From Opitutales bacterium (lineage in GTDB: Bacteria > Verrucomicrobiota > Verrucomicrobiia > Opitutales > Opitutaceae): 59,363 nt of DNA. Location of the stretch: NCBI GenBank assembly GCA_018700525.1, contig JABITN010000048.1, positions 1-59,363 on the forward strand, written 5' to 3'. Positions 9,051 to 18,018 of the stretch are shown here, one piece after another (the first letter of the stretch is position 1; each line of letters begins with the position of its first letter). The notes under the pieces are model-generated. The model did not search any database and was not told the origin of the DNA. It was given only the letters and a program-made list of their open reading frames with translations. A program made the position numbers and the translations under genes.

Positions 9051-11281
9051 TGAGCGCGACGAACAAGACTGAAACAGCGCCACCTCAAGGACCCGCGAAG
9101 AATCGTCTCGCTGGTTCCATTGGTATTGAGAATCCCAAGACGTCCATGCCTTGTGAAACTTCTCGCGTCGACGATCCCTTGCTCGAATGCCTCGTAACGC
9201 TCGGAAAGATACATCATCGGCCCCTTTCGAAAGAGGCATTGATCACTGGCATGCCATTGGTCGAAAATCGCCTAACGCCAAAACTCTTTCTCCGAGTTGC
9301 CGCTAACGAGGGATTCTCTTCGCGTATAGTAAAGCGCTCCCTCGCGAAAATACCCAATCTGGCCCTACCTGCTATTCTCATTCTCACCGACAACCAAGCC
9401 TTGGTTCTCGTGGAGCGGAAAAGCGACGATACTTGCCGCGTTATCCTTCCGGAAACCGGAAACGGTGAAACCACTGTCAAGACCAGCGAGATCGCGAAAG
9501 ATTACTTAGGAGCAGCAATATTCATCAAACCCAAATTCGACTTTGACACGCAGGCCGAATCCAGTTCGGAAAGTATCAACGCCAAAAACTGGTTCTGGGG
9601 AACACTTTGGAAGTATCGTAAAATCTACTTCAACGTAATCCTCGCCGCTGTATTCATCAATATATTCGCCATTGCTGGATCGCTATTCGTGATGAACGTC
9701 TACGATCGCGTTATACCCAACAACGCCACCGATACGCTTTGGGTCCTCGCGACCGGAGTATGCATCGTTTACGTATTCGACTTCCTGCTGAAATCGCTTC
9801 GCGGATTACTCATCGACAAAGCGGGAAAGAACGCGGATGTGCTTATGTCTAGCTTTATTTTCCAACGCGTCATGGGCATCAAGATGCAAAGCAAGCCAAA
9901 CTCATCCGGCAGCTTCGCCAATCAAGTGAAGGGGTATGAAAGCCTGCGCGAATTCTTCACATCCGCTTCTCTAACGACACTCATCGACCTCCCCTTCGTC
10001 TGCCTATTCATTCTTTTCATGGGATACGTCGCCGGATGGGTAGCCCTCATTCCTTGTGCAGCCATCGCCCTCATAATCGGACTCGGCGCAACGATGCATA
10101 TTCCGCTCAAACGAGCTGCTGAGAAAACGCACGGAGCATCCGCTCAGAAACACGCCATTCTCGTCGAAGCGATCAATGGCTTCGAAGCGATTCGCGGGCT
10201 TTCCGCCGCCGGCAGCTTTCAAAAACGAATGGAAGATTCGTTAAGAAAAATGACGAAGAGCGAAGTTTCCTCTCGACGCTATTCCTCCCTAGTATCGAAC
10301 TTTACGGTATTCGTCACTCAGATGGTTTCAGTCGTCATAATCGTAGTGTCCGTCTATCGGATACATGCGGGCGAAATGAGTATGGGAGCCCTAATTGGTT
10401 GTACCATACTAACCGGAAGAGCCATGGCTCCAATCGGCCAAGTCGCCGCCCTACTTTCTCGACTTCAAGGTTCGCTAGTATCGCTCAGTGGACTCAATAA
10501 TCTCATCAAACTTCCCCAAGAACGCGAAGAAGGACGCGACTATATTCGGAAACCGGATTTCGAACCGCGGATTTCGTTCGACGACGTCACTTTCTCATAC
10601 ACGCCCGAAAGCGTTCCCGCGCTCATCAACGCTTCCTTTAAAATCGAACCGGGAGAACGCGTCGCAATTCTGGGCCGCGTCGGGTCGGGTAAAAGCACTC
10701 TACTTCGACTTATCCTGGGATTCTATCCTTCAACCGAAGGCATGATAACGGTCAATAATACTGACACACGCCAAATAGATCCAGCCGACTTGCGCCGAAA
10801 ACTTGGATACATTGGACAAGACAATCTTCTATTCCAAGGATCACTCAAAAGCAACGTCATGATCGGGGCTCCATGGATGGAGGAAGCGGCTATGATAAAG
10901 GCCGCATCCCTTTCCGGGGTCGAGCGTTTCGTTTCAAAACACCCGCTTGGCTATGATCTTCAAGTAGGCGAACGCGGAGAACTCCTGTCAGGCGGCCAGC
11001 GCCAAGCAGTCAATATCGCTCGGGCTCTGCTAAACAAGCCCAGCTTGCTAGTCATGGACGAACCGACGAGCGCTATGGACGCCAATGCTGAACGTGACTT
11101 CATTTCAAATATGGAACGCTACTCCAAAGAAGGAAATCGCACGCTGATACTTTCCACTCACAAACCGTCCATGCTGAAACTAGTCGATCGCATCATCGTT
11201 ATGGATCAAGGTAAAATCGTAGCCGACGGACCGAAAACCGACGTCATGCGTCAACTATCCGGAGGAGGAGGCAGAAACTAA
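9050..11281 (+). CDS. Type I secretion ABC transporter/permease, LapB/LssB type with C39-like domain
   Basis: This 743-aa protein has three parts. Residues ~40-165 form a C39-peptidase-like domain (DPLLECLVTLGKIHHRPLS). It lacks the catalytic Cys motif, as in LapB/HlyB-type transporters that do not cut a leader peptide. A six-helix ABC transmembrane domain spans ~185-450. The nucleotide-binding domain has Walker A GRVGSGKST, signature LLSGGQRQAVNIARAL, Walker B LLVMDEPTS and H-loop LSTHKPS. It should export large RTX-type proteins or adhesins across both membranes with the flanking TolC-like and HlyD-type proteins (family knowledge). Start and stop overlap the neighbouring genes as TAATG on both sides, showing translational coupling. 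Confidence 0.93.
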   Translation: MSATNKTETAPPQGPAKNRLAGSIGIENPKTSMPCETSRVDDPLLECLVTLGKIHHRPLSKEALITGMPLVENRLTPKLFLRVAANEGFSSRIVKRSLAKIPNLALPAILILTDNQALVLVERKSDDTCRVILPETGNGETTVKTSEIAKDYLGAAIFIKPKFDFDTQAESSSESINAKNWFWGTLWKYRKIYFNVILAAVFINIFAIAGSLFVMNVYDRVIPNNATDTLWVLATGVCIVYVFDFLLKSLRGLLIDKAGKNADVLMSSFIFQRVMGIKMQSKPNSSGSFANQVKGYESLREFFTSASLTTLIDLPFVCLFILFMGYVAGWVALIPCAAIALIIGLGATMHIPLKRAAEKTHGASAQKHAILVEAINGFEAIRGLSAAGSFQKRMEDSLRKMTKSEVSSRRYSSLVSNFTVFVTQMVSVVIIVVSVYRIHAGEMSMGALIGCTILTGRAMAPIGQVAALLSRLQGSLVSLSGLNNLIKLPQEREEGRDYIRKPDFEPRISFDDVTFSYTPESVPALINASFKIEPGERVAILGRVGSGKSTLLRLILGFYPSTEGMITVNNTDTRQIDPADLRRKLGYIGQDNLLFQGSLKSNVMIGAPWMEEAAMIKAASLSGVERFVSKHPLGYDLQVGERGELLSGGQRQAVNIARALLNKPSLLVMDEPTSAMDANAERDFISNMERYSKEGNRTLILSTHKPSMLKLVDRIIVMDQGKIVADGPKTDVMRQLSGGGGRN

Positions 11282-12525
11282 TGAGTCAAGAATCGCAACC
11301 CAACTCGCTCCCCAATGGAACACCCAAAGAAAAGGTGCTTTCCGAAGACCTCGACTTTTTCGGGGACTGCAAAACGGCATTTCTCGAAGAGAAAATGCCC
11401 TACGCAAATGTTCTTCTCCTTACGATCGCCGGCATAGTCGTTGCGTTCTTTATCTGGGCTTCCAATTCCAGGGTTAGTGAAATCGCCCGCGGCCAAGGGA
11501 AGGTCATTCCATCGGCAAGCTTGCAAATTATTCAAAGTCTCGAAGGCGGAATCGTTTCGCAAGTCCATGTAGCAGAAGGTCAATTCGTCGAGCAAGGCCA
11601 GCTACTTGTCAAGGTCAACGACATGCACTTTAACGCCGCATACAACGAAAGCCTTTTCGAGAGTAACGATTTACTCGCCAAAATAGCTCGGCTAAATGCC
11701 GAATCAAATGACCTTCCAGAACTCCTCTTTCCTGAAGGATTCAACACAGCGAACTCCGAACTCATCGCTTCCGAAACTCTCCTCTTCAAAACCCGTCGCG
11801 AAAACATCGAAACGCAACAGGAGCGATTGCAAAAAAGCCTAGCCCTAAAAAACAGGGAGCTCTCGATGACTCGTCCGCTCGCCGATTCAGGCGTGGTCTC
11901 CCAAGTCGAACTCCTGCGATTGGAAACCCTAGTCAACGATATTGAAGGCCAACTCGAACGGGAATGGTCTGACTACAAAAGCGAAGTCGTATCTCAAAAT
12001 AACGAATACAAAACTCGCCATAAGCAAATCGAAGAAACCCTTCTAGCCTACAAAGACAAAATATATCGCACATCAATCACTGCTCCGATTTCCGGCTTCG
12101 TAAACAAAGTTCATATCAAAACGCTCGGCGGCGTTCTGCAACCGGGAGCCCCCATTATCGAAATCGTTCCAAACGAGGACAGCTTGCTCGTCCAAGCAGA
12201 TATTAGCCCTTCCGATATCGCCTTTATAAGCCTTCAACAAGAAGCGACCGTTAAATTAACTGCCTACGATTTTTCGATCTACGGCGGACTCAATGGGACG
12301 GTCGAGCACATCAGTGCCGACACTTTCCTCAACGAAAAAGGAGAGAGCTTCTACAAAATCCTCGTTCGAACAGGCGATCGATCATTACAGACATCAGGCC
12401 AGGAACTTAAGATTATACCAGGTATGGTCGCCCAGGTAGATATCAAAACTGGAAAAAAGAGCGTTCTCGATTACGTATTGAAGCCATTGATGCGGGCCAA
12501 AATGAACGCATTTACCGAACGCTAA
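11281..12525 (+). CDS. HlyD-family periplasmic adaptor (type I secretion membrane fusion protein)
   Basis: The 414-aa product has a cytoplasmic N-terminus and one transmembrane helix (NVLLLTIAGIVVAFFIWAS, about residues 41-59). A lipoyl/barrel-sandwich half-motif follows (SLEGGIVSQVHVAEGQFVEQG), then a long coiled-coil hairpin (about 115-255), the second lipoyl half (TAPISGFVNKVHIKTLGGVLQPG) and a C-terminal beta domain ending in a helix. This is the HlyD/LapC/PrsE layout: the inner-membrane adaptor joining the ABC transporter to the TolC-like channel. It is the last gene of the + strand operon and overlaps the ABC gene by TAATG. Its end faces the end of the convergent VWA operon, 133 bases away. 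Confidence 0.93.
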   Translation: MSQESQPNSLPNGTPKEKVLSEDLDFFGDCKTAFLEEKMPYANVLLLTIAGIVVAFFIWASNSRVSEIARGQGKVIPSASLQIIQSLEGGIVSQVHVAEGQFVEQGQLLVKVNDMHFNAAYNESLFESNDLLAKIARLNAESNDLPELLFPEGFNTANSELIASETLLFKTRRENIETQQERLQKSLALKNRELSMTRPLADSGVVSQVELLRLETLVNDIEGQLEREWSDYKSEVVSQNNEYKTRHKQIEETLLAYKDKIYRTSITAPISGFVNKVHIKTLGGVLQPGAPIIEIVPNEDSLLVQADISPSDIAFISLQQEATVKLTAYDFSIYGGLNGTVEHISADTFLNEKGESFYKILVRTGDRSLQTSGQELKIIPGMVAQVDIKTGKKSVLDYVLKPLMRAKMNAFTER

Positions 12526-12658
12526 AAAACCTCCCCAGATTAGGCCTAGCATCGTCCAGGATCGCTGCACTTCAGCAATAAATTTTCGAAGGGAGCGATG
12601 ACGGCTCGGTTCTCTTAACAACAACAGATCCCCCAACCTGTTCGCCCATTCGAAAGTA

Positions 12659-13777
12659 TTACGGTCCGTAAATGCCTCCACGTCTTCCGGGGCCGTAAAT
12701 GATGGATGGTACCCTCGGCTCTCTGCGCGGAATCGGCGCCGGATAGCGCTCGTCGATCTCTCTCGATCTCGCCTTCAAACTCTCACGCTCCAAAGCAACG
12801 AAAGCGCCTCCATGCTCATAGGTCAGCTCGCGCATGAGATTGGCAAACTTCAAACCGGATTGGCTAAGAGACAAAGTGCTGCGAATCAAATTCGGAAATC
12901 CAATTGCGTTGATCAAAGTCAGACGCTCGCCATCTTTTCCTTTATTCAATTTGTCCAACGTATTGAGAACCGGTTCCGACTTGCCGGTAAATTCATCTCC
13001 GAACACATAAATCCCCATTTTCATCTCTTCGTCATTCGGTTTCGCTAAGCGGCGAATCGCTTGAGCGATTCCCGGAACCGGATTACTCTCGCTGTCGTAA
13101 GGATAGAGGCGAAGCGTTCGTACCATATAGTCCCGCGTCTGCTTATCGTCTTTCATCCATGAATTCCCCATACCGCGACCGACGATAAACCGCCCATTCG
13201 CATCGAGTAACTGGATCCCTTTCACCTCCGGATATGAATCCAAGGCTTCCTCGAATTTCTGAATCACGTAGCCCCAGACCAACCGAGTATTCGGATCGCG
13301 CATACTACCAGAAGTATCTATCACAAATGCGATATGATTGCTTTCGACAGAAACGCCGACCGGCGTATTTTCCTCCGGTTTTTGTTCGATTTCAGGATCA
13401 GTCTGCCGAGCTGCTAATTCGTTTTCGAGATCCTCGATATCCGTAACGAACTTGTCTTTACTGAATTCCTTGTCGTTTATCTGTTCCTTTAGCTTCGCGA
13501 TTATCGCGTCCAGATCTTCTTCTACGATTTTCTTATCCTTTATCTTCGATTCTTCCATCAGGATGAATGTAGATATCTCGTCAGTGACAATTTCATACTC
13601 GTTGAGCTGAAGCATTCGTTGCTGAATAATTCGCTCCAAGGCGATCCGAAGATTGGTCACCTCTTTAGTCTTCTTGCCCATCGTTATTACGAAAAGAAGA
13701 ATTATTGCCCCGAAACCGCAGCAAATCACATCCAAAAAGGATAGGCTAAATACCTCTGTCGCCCGTTTGCGCTTCAT
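12659..13777 (-). CDS. Membrane-anchored VWA-domain protein with ExbD/MotB-like N-terminus, intact MIDAS
   Basis: The protein (372 aa) begins with a basic cytoplasmic stub. A single membrane helix carrying an acidic residue near its start (FSLSFLDVICCGFGAIILLF) follows, then a coiled coil (about residues 35-125) and a von Willebrand A domain. The MIDAS motif is intact: VIDTSGSM near residue 156. The membrane segment with its Asp resembles the ion-path helix of ExbD/TolR/MotB, partners of the MotA/ExbB-like protein encoded in the same operon (inference). The C-terminus is Pro/Gly/Arg-rich (YGPGRRGG). I chose the ATG at 13777 because it overlaps the upstream gene's stop as ATGA and makes the N-terminus match that of the neighbouring paralogue; a TTG 12 bases earlier is less likely. 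Confidence 0.82.
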   Translation of the reverse strand: MKRKRATEVFSLSFLDVICCGFGAIILLFVITMGKKTKEVTNLRIALERIIQQRMLQLNEYEIVTDEISTFILMEESKIKDKKIVEEDLDAIIAKLKEQINDKEFSKDKFVTDIEDLENELAARQTDPEIEQKPEENTPVGVSVESNHIAFVIDTSGSMRDPNTRLVWGYVIQKFEEALDSYPEVKGIQLLDANGRFIVGRGMGNSWMKDDKQTRDYMVRTLRLYPYDSESNPVPGIAQAIRRLAKPNDEEMKMGIYVFGDEFTGKSEPVLNTLDKLNKGKDGERLTLINAIGFPNLIRSTLSLSQSGLKFANLMRELTYEHGGAFVALERESLKARSREIDERYPAPIPRREPRVPSIIYGPGRRGGIYGP

Positions 13778-14838
13778 GTATTCGGCCAAGTTTTAGAGGG
13801 GCATACCATCGCTCCGCCTTGATCGTCAGCCAAACGCCAAAAGTGAACTGCAGCGCCTGGGTCGTTTTTCATTGGATACAGGAGTACATTAACAGGCGCC
13901 TGGACAGTGAGGGCTTTCTTGGCCACTCGAAACATATTTATACGATCATGATCATCGACCACACTCGAAGTCGTATAGCTATCGGCTAGTGTCGGCAGGC
14001 CATCGACGATCAAGACGATTCTATCGGGTTCGATTGGCAAATCGCTCACCATACTAAACGCTTTTTCCAAATTCGCGCCCTTTCTCGGTACCACTTCTTC
14101 GATTAGACCAAGCACTTCTTTTGTAACACCACTATCCGATGGGTCCATCCAATCGACTCCATAACTTGTTTGCAATTGATCGATCTCATCGTTAAATGTA
14201 ATCACCTTGTAACGTGACGTAGACTTCAAGTTTGCGATCAACCATCTCATCCCCTTTTTGACCCGCATCCACTTGGGTGATTCCCGCTTCTCGTCATCGG
14301 TATCGTTAAGCCGTTCAGATGCCGTCTCCGGCGAATCGTCCATCATCCCCCCGGACGCTTCGATTAGAAAAACCACGTTGTCTCCTTGAATATCGAAACC
14401 CGTCAAATACTGACGGCGGATTGGATTGAGTATAGGAATCGGCGGTTCCTCCTCCTGCTTCGGCATGTTTTCCTTATCGTCTATCAACTTCCCCAAGTCC
14501 TCTTCCATTGACGATAATTGGGCGAGGAGCAGAGCGAACTCATCTTCCAATTCGGTCTGCATTTTGACTTTCTCGATAACCTCCTCCTCGGCGCTACGAC
14601 TACGTTCGCGTATCGAGGAAAGGGAGCGCTGAAGGTCCTTTAACTCTTGATCCTTCAGAGAAATATCATTCTCCATCTGCCCGATCACTTGCTCGATCTT
14701 CGCCTTAATATCGATCAGCGTATCCGACTTCTTACCCACGGTTAACACGAAAAGCAGCAAAACTGCTCCAAAACCGCAACAGATGCAGTCAAGAAATGAC
14801 AGACTGAAAATTTGAGTTTCGCGTTTCCTTCGTTTCAT
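13774..14838 (-). CDS. Membrane-anchored VWA-like protein, paralogue with degenerate MIDAS
   Basis: This 354-aa protein shares its N-terminus with the next gene (MKRRKRETQIFSLSFLDCICC, then GFGAVLLLF), so the pair looks like a tandem duplication. After one membrane helix comes a long coiled coil (about residues 40-120), then a VWA-like fold. The metal-site motif reads LIEASGGM where DxSxS is expected, so D and the second S are replaced and metal binding may be lost. A VWA core is still suggested by YKVITFNDEI and DRIVLIVDGLPT. It overlaps the following gene by ATGA and is 21 bases downstream of the actin-fold gene. A heteromeric pair with one metal-binding and one degenerate VWA subunit is a plausible reading (inference). 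Confidence 0.78.
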   Translation of the reverse strand: MKRRKRETQIFSLSFLDCICCGFGAVLLLFVLTVGKKSDTLIDIKAKIEQVIGQMENDISLKDQELKDLQRSLSSIRERSRSAEEEVIEKVKMQTELEDEFALLLAQLSSMEEDLGKLIDDKENMPKQEEEPPIPILNPIRRQYLTGFDIQGDNVVFLIEASGGMMDDSPETASERLNDTDDEKRESPKWMRVKKGMRWLIANLKSTSRYKVITFNDEIDQLQTSYGVDWMDPSDSGVTKEVLGLIEEVVPRKGANLEKAFSMVSDLPIEPDRIVLIVDGLPTLADSYTTSSVVDDHDRINMFRVAKKALTVQAPVNVLLYPMKNDPGAAVHFWRLADDQGGAMVCPSKTWPNT

Positions 14839-14859
14839 CGGTATTTCGGATCAACTAAC

Positions 14860-16329
14860 CTACTCGATACAATGAACAAGCAAGAGTCGTTTTCGCGTTC
14901 CTTGTATCAAGATTTCAATGGCATCACCAGCCTTCAAGCTAGCATCGGATTGCATTTCCAGGCTGGAGCCTTCCATCGCCTCGATCATCCAACGATCATC
15001 AACAGAGTTTAATGCAAATAGTGCTTGAGGCGATCCAGCAGTCCCTCGATCAGCAACCAAATCAAAACCATCGCTTTCGCCAACGCCCACCAAAAAGGAT
15101 TTCCCCTCTAAACGATACCCCAATCCGTCGCACACCATATGCGTTGGGTTCAGCGATCGGTCTTCTCTAATAATTCGTATCGATGCAATATTCGGAGTTC
15201 TTCCGACGATTTCACTCTCGGGAATTGCGGCCATCGAGATGCCCACTTCCACCCGCATTTCTTCTACGTCGTTTACGACGCCCCAGTCTTTGCCGTAGTT
15301 CGCCGCTCCAAAAGCCGCGCTCTCCGTAGGCAATTCCTTAACCATACCCACGCCTTGAGAGACGATCGATTCTTTCAACCCTTGGATTGCCGCAGCTCTT
15401 CCGGACAACGCTATCTGTATCGCCTGGTCCCCGTTTGCGAAATCATTAACCGCTCTTAAAACCAACTGCGTGAGCTGTTTCACCTGCGGTCCCAACTCGA
15501 ATGCAGCCAACTCTTTGGAGATCACCATTTGACGAGACTTTTCACGCGTGGACACTTCGATATTCGCCACGCTCTGACGACCAAAGCTGAATAAGGCTTC
15601 CCGTGCCTGAGCGTTAAATGCTCGCTCAATCTGGCGATCCTCATTGATATCGAACGATGTCTCGACCAAAAACTTATTCGACATCGATGTCGTAAATCGC
15701 TCCAGCATTTTGCTAAATCCGTGTTGCGTCAATCGAGCAAAGTAAACCCGTTCTAGACCAGATCGCTTATGGAAAACAGTGATATGAGTCGCGTGGGCCA
15801 GGAGATCCACATGAAAAATCCGTTCACCTTCGGGCACATTCCAAAGTCCTTCGCTGTACAATGAAGCCGCAGCCATATCGACAATCCCAGCGACCGGGAT
15901 TCCGATATCGGCCAAAATACTCAAAAGCAGCCCCAAGTGCTCTTCCGACTTTTCATTAACCTCCAAGTAGTGACCCGGAACGGCAATAATCGCTCGATCG
16001 ATTTCTCCAACCTCTTTTTCGATACGCGTAGCCAAAACTTGGAAATACTCGTAAGCCAATTGCGAGTACATGGTCTTACTGTAGTGCCCATCGAAATTAG
16101 TAGACTGAAAGGACAATTCATCCAGGAACTCGCTACATGTACGACCCGGATATACGAAGTTCATTTCCTGGGCTTCAGAGCCAAACCAAAGTTCTCCTGA
16201 TCGAGCATACGCGCAGGCCGGAAATGAATTCGCCTCCTCGCCTAAAGACAGCGTGCGTGAAGAGCCGTCATCCATAATTAGAACAGCATTTACGCCAACG
16301 TCGCTAAGTTCAATTCCGAGTGTCGCCAT
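14860..16329 (-). CDS. Actin/Hsp70-fold protein with FHA-like C-terminal domain
   Basis: The 489-aa product has the outline of an Hsp70/actin-fold ATPase. It opens with a phosphate-1-like strand-turn (TLGIELSDVGVNAVLI). The segment DRAIIAVPGHY and the helix-strand region GIPVAGIVDMAAASLYSEG follow, then a phosphate-2-like strand HVDLLAHATHITVF and an adenosine-like motif IALSGRAAAIQGL. The phosphate-2 loop lacks the usual DxGxGT and the adenosine motif lacks GG, so ATP hydrolysis is doubtful. The last ~100 residues (LEGKSFLVGVGESDGFDLV ... LKAGDAIEIL) look like an FHA-type beta sandwich. It is probably cytoplasmic. It lies between the MotA/ExbB-like gene (25-base gap) and the VWA pair, so it may be the cytoplasmic controller of that membrane complex (inference). 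Confidence 0.65.
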   Translation of the reverse strand: MATLGIELSDVGVNAVLIMDDGSSRTLSLGEEANSFPACAYARSGELWFGSEAQEMNFVYPGRTCSEFLDELSFQSTNFDGHYSKTMYSQLAYEYFQVLATRIEKEVGEIDRAIIAVPGHYLEVNEKSEEHLGLLLSILADIGIPVAGIVDMAAASLYSEGLWNVPEGERIFHVDLLAHATHITVFHKRSGLERVYFARLTQHGFSKMLERFTTSMSNKFLVETSFDINEDRQIERAFNAQAREALFSFGRQSVANIEVSTREKSRQMVISKELAAFELGPQVKQLTQLVLRAVNDFANGDQAIQIALSGRAAAIQGLKESIVSQGVGMVKELPTESAAFGAANYGKDWGVVNDVEEMRVEVGISMAAIPESEIVGRTPNIASIRIIREDRSLNPTHMVCDGLGYRLEGKSFLVGVGESDGFDLVADRGTAGSPQALFALNSVDDRWMIEAMEGSSLEMQSDASLKAGDAIEILIQGTRKRLLLVHCIE

Positions 16330-16354
16330 ATCAAGTGAAGCTTATTTTTGACTC

Positions 16355-17179
16355 TTAGAGAGAAGGTTTCTTCATCAGCCCAATAACTTTCTTAGTCGCG
16401 GTATCTTGCAGATCGATAATCAACGATTCCTGCTTAGACTGCAAAAGGTGGACCATCAACATAAGTACGATACTCAACATCAATGCCACAAACGTAGAGT
16501 TAAACGCCAATCCCAGATTTGAAGTAACCCCGCTAATATCGCCTTGAATCGCCTTATCCGCTTGCTCCAACGCCTCCCCAATACCGCGAACCGTACCGAT
16601 AAAACCCACAGAAGGTATTGCCCAAGCGATATAACGTACCAGCGATAAATCCGATTCCAATTGCTCGTAAGCCATTTCAGCTCTTTCGCTCACGGCATGG
16701 GCTGCGTCCTGAATCGACCGAGTGGCATCAAATCGATGTAACGCCGCCATTATCACATCCGGCAAAATCTTGTCACGAAGCCGCGGCATTCGCCTCAATT
16801 GACTCTCAACCTCCTTATAGTGCCCCAATGCGTCCTCCGGAATGATCCGCTCCCCTCGAGAAATCTTCAAGAAAGCGTGCTCTGCCATCGACTGCTCTCC
16901 GCTTAATTTAACGAATTTGAAGGCAATAATAATCGTAGCCCATATCATCAAAATCAGACAGGCTTCTTGCTCAACGTTCTTCAGTAGAACCACAATCGAT
17001 CGCTCTGGAACAAAATCCCCGTCGGGATGCTGACTAGCCCGAATGGCATTCGTCATTTTAATATCTTCCGAAACCGGCAATATGTAGGTCTGGTAGACCG
17101 TCACAACTACGGCTACGGAAACCAATAAACCAACTACCTGGATAATGAAATCTCGAGAGAGAAACCCTTTGCTCTTCAT
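16355..17179 (-). CDS. MotA/TolQ/ExbB-family proton-channel protein
   Basis: This 274-aa inner-membrane protein has an N-terminal membrane helix (FIIQVVGLLVSVAVVVTVY) and a second helix near 75-92. A cytoplasmic helical domain separates these from the family signature in the last two helices: AIPSVGFIGTVRGIGEAL and SNLGLAFNSTFVALMLSIVLML. This is the conserved MotA/TolQ/ExbB core that forms the pentameric stator around an ExbD/MotB-type dimer and uses ion flow (family knowledge). No exbD, tolR or motB gene lies nearby. The two VWA proteins with Asp-bearing N-terminal helices in the same operon are the best partner candidates. It is first in its operon and divergent from the lipoprotein genes. 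Not flagellar, as no flagellar genes are present. Confidence 0.85.
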   Translation of the reverse strand: MKSKGFLSRDFIIQVVGLLVSVAVVVTVYQTYILPVSEDIKMTNAIRASQHPDGDFVPERSIVVLLKNVEQEACLILMIWATIIIAFKFVKLSGEQSMAEHAFLKISRGERIIPEDALGHYKEVESQLRRMPRLRDKILPDVIMAALHRFDATRSIQDAAHAVSERAEMAYEQLESDLSLVRYIAWAIPSVGFIGTVRGIGEALEQADKAIQGDISGVTSNLGLAFNSTFVALMLSIVLMLMVHLLQSKQESLIIDLQDTATKKVIGLMKKPSL

Positions 17180-17404
17180 ATTCTACAATCGCCTGAGGCG
17201 TATTAAACCAATTTCAACAAGTTACGCAATCTGACGCATTTAATCCAGCATTCGTTACGTTAATCTCTACGGAGAGCGATCGCTCACGGATTCACTGAAA
17301 ATTACTGCAACAAAGCGGATTTACAAATGTCAGGAAAAAGTCTACCTTCGCCGACATAACAACGAATCCAAATCAACCCGCGATTGCGTAGTTACTTACT
17401 AAAA

Positions 17405-17992
17405 ATGAATCGGTCGAAAATTCTTGGAAAAACCATCATCGCCCTCGTTAGCCTCTTCCTGATGACAATACAATGGGGATGCGCAGGGCCAGCAGCCTCT
17501 AAAACCGTCAAAGGAGCCGGAACCGGAGCCGCCGTTGGAGCCATTGGAGGCGCGATAACCGGCCAGGATACAGGAGGCATTGTTGCTGCTGGAGCAGCCG
17601 GAGCTATCGTGGGTGCTACAATTGGAGCGATCCAAGAGGGCAAGGAGCGTAAACGCCAGGACACTCTAGCCCAACAGCGGGCCTACAATCAGGCGATTGC
17701 CATGCAGAAACGGGCGATCGACAAGGAAAAGGCCACTTTACAGGAAGAATTGGACATAGCCGAGGGCTTTAGAATTTCCGACGAAGAGCTCGACGAAATG
17801 GCCGGAAGAGCCGAAACCGCCGAAGGGCGGCTCAAAGTTTTACAGGCCAAACGTCAAGCGGCCATCGATCGCAAGAACGCTCTAGAGGAGGCGGAAGAGC
17901 GGGAACGCGACGCATTGGCGGAAATCGAACGCCTCGAAAAAGAACTGGCCGAACTTGAGGGGACCGGTAACGGAGATGGCACAAGCCCCTAA
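17405..17992 (+). CDS. Glycine-zipper lipoprotein with C-terminal coiled coil
   Basis: The 195-aa product starts with a signal peptide ending at a lipobox-like QWGC (Cys about residue 25; the -3 position is atypical). A glycine-zipper membrane hairpin follows (GAGTGAAVGAIGGAITG and IVAAGAAGAIVGATIGAI), then a highly charged coiled-coil tail (about residues 90-185). This is the layout of YMGG/OmpA-like glycine-zipper outer-membrane lipoproteins. I chose the ATG at 17405 over a TTG at 17384 because it gives a normal signal peptide. It is divergent from the MotA/ExbB-like operon and 26 bases upstream of a second lipoprotein gene. It may connect the inner-membrane complex with the outer membrane (inference from context). 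Confidence 0.75.
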   Translation: MNRSKILGKTIIALVSLFLMTIQWGCAGPAASKTVKGAGTGAAVGAIGGAITGQDTGGIVAAGAAGAIVGATIGAIQEGKERKRQDTLAQQRAYNQAIAMQKRAIDKEKATLQEELDIAEGFRISDEELDEMAGRAETAEGRLKVLQAKRQAAIDRKNALEEAEERERDALAEIERLEKELAELEGTGNGDGTSP

Positions 17993-18018
17993 AGAATGAT
18001 CTAGTCGTCCTGAGAACC

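Noticed and set aside
12394-12681. 95-codon minus-strand frame across the end of the HlyD-type gene
   Set aside because: Overlaps the adaptor's coding end antisense and the end of the VWA gene; no homology-like motif or coupling.
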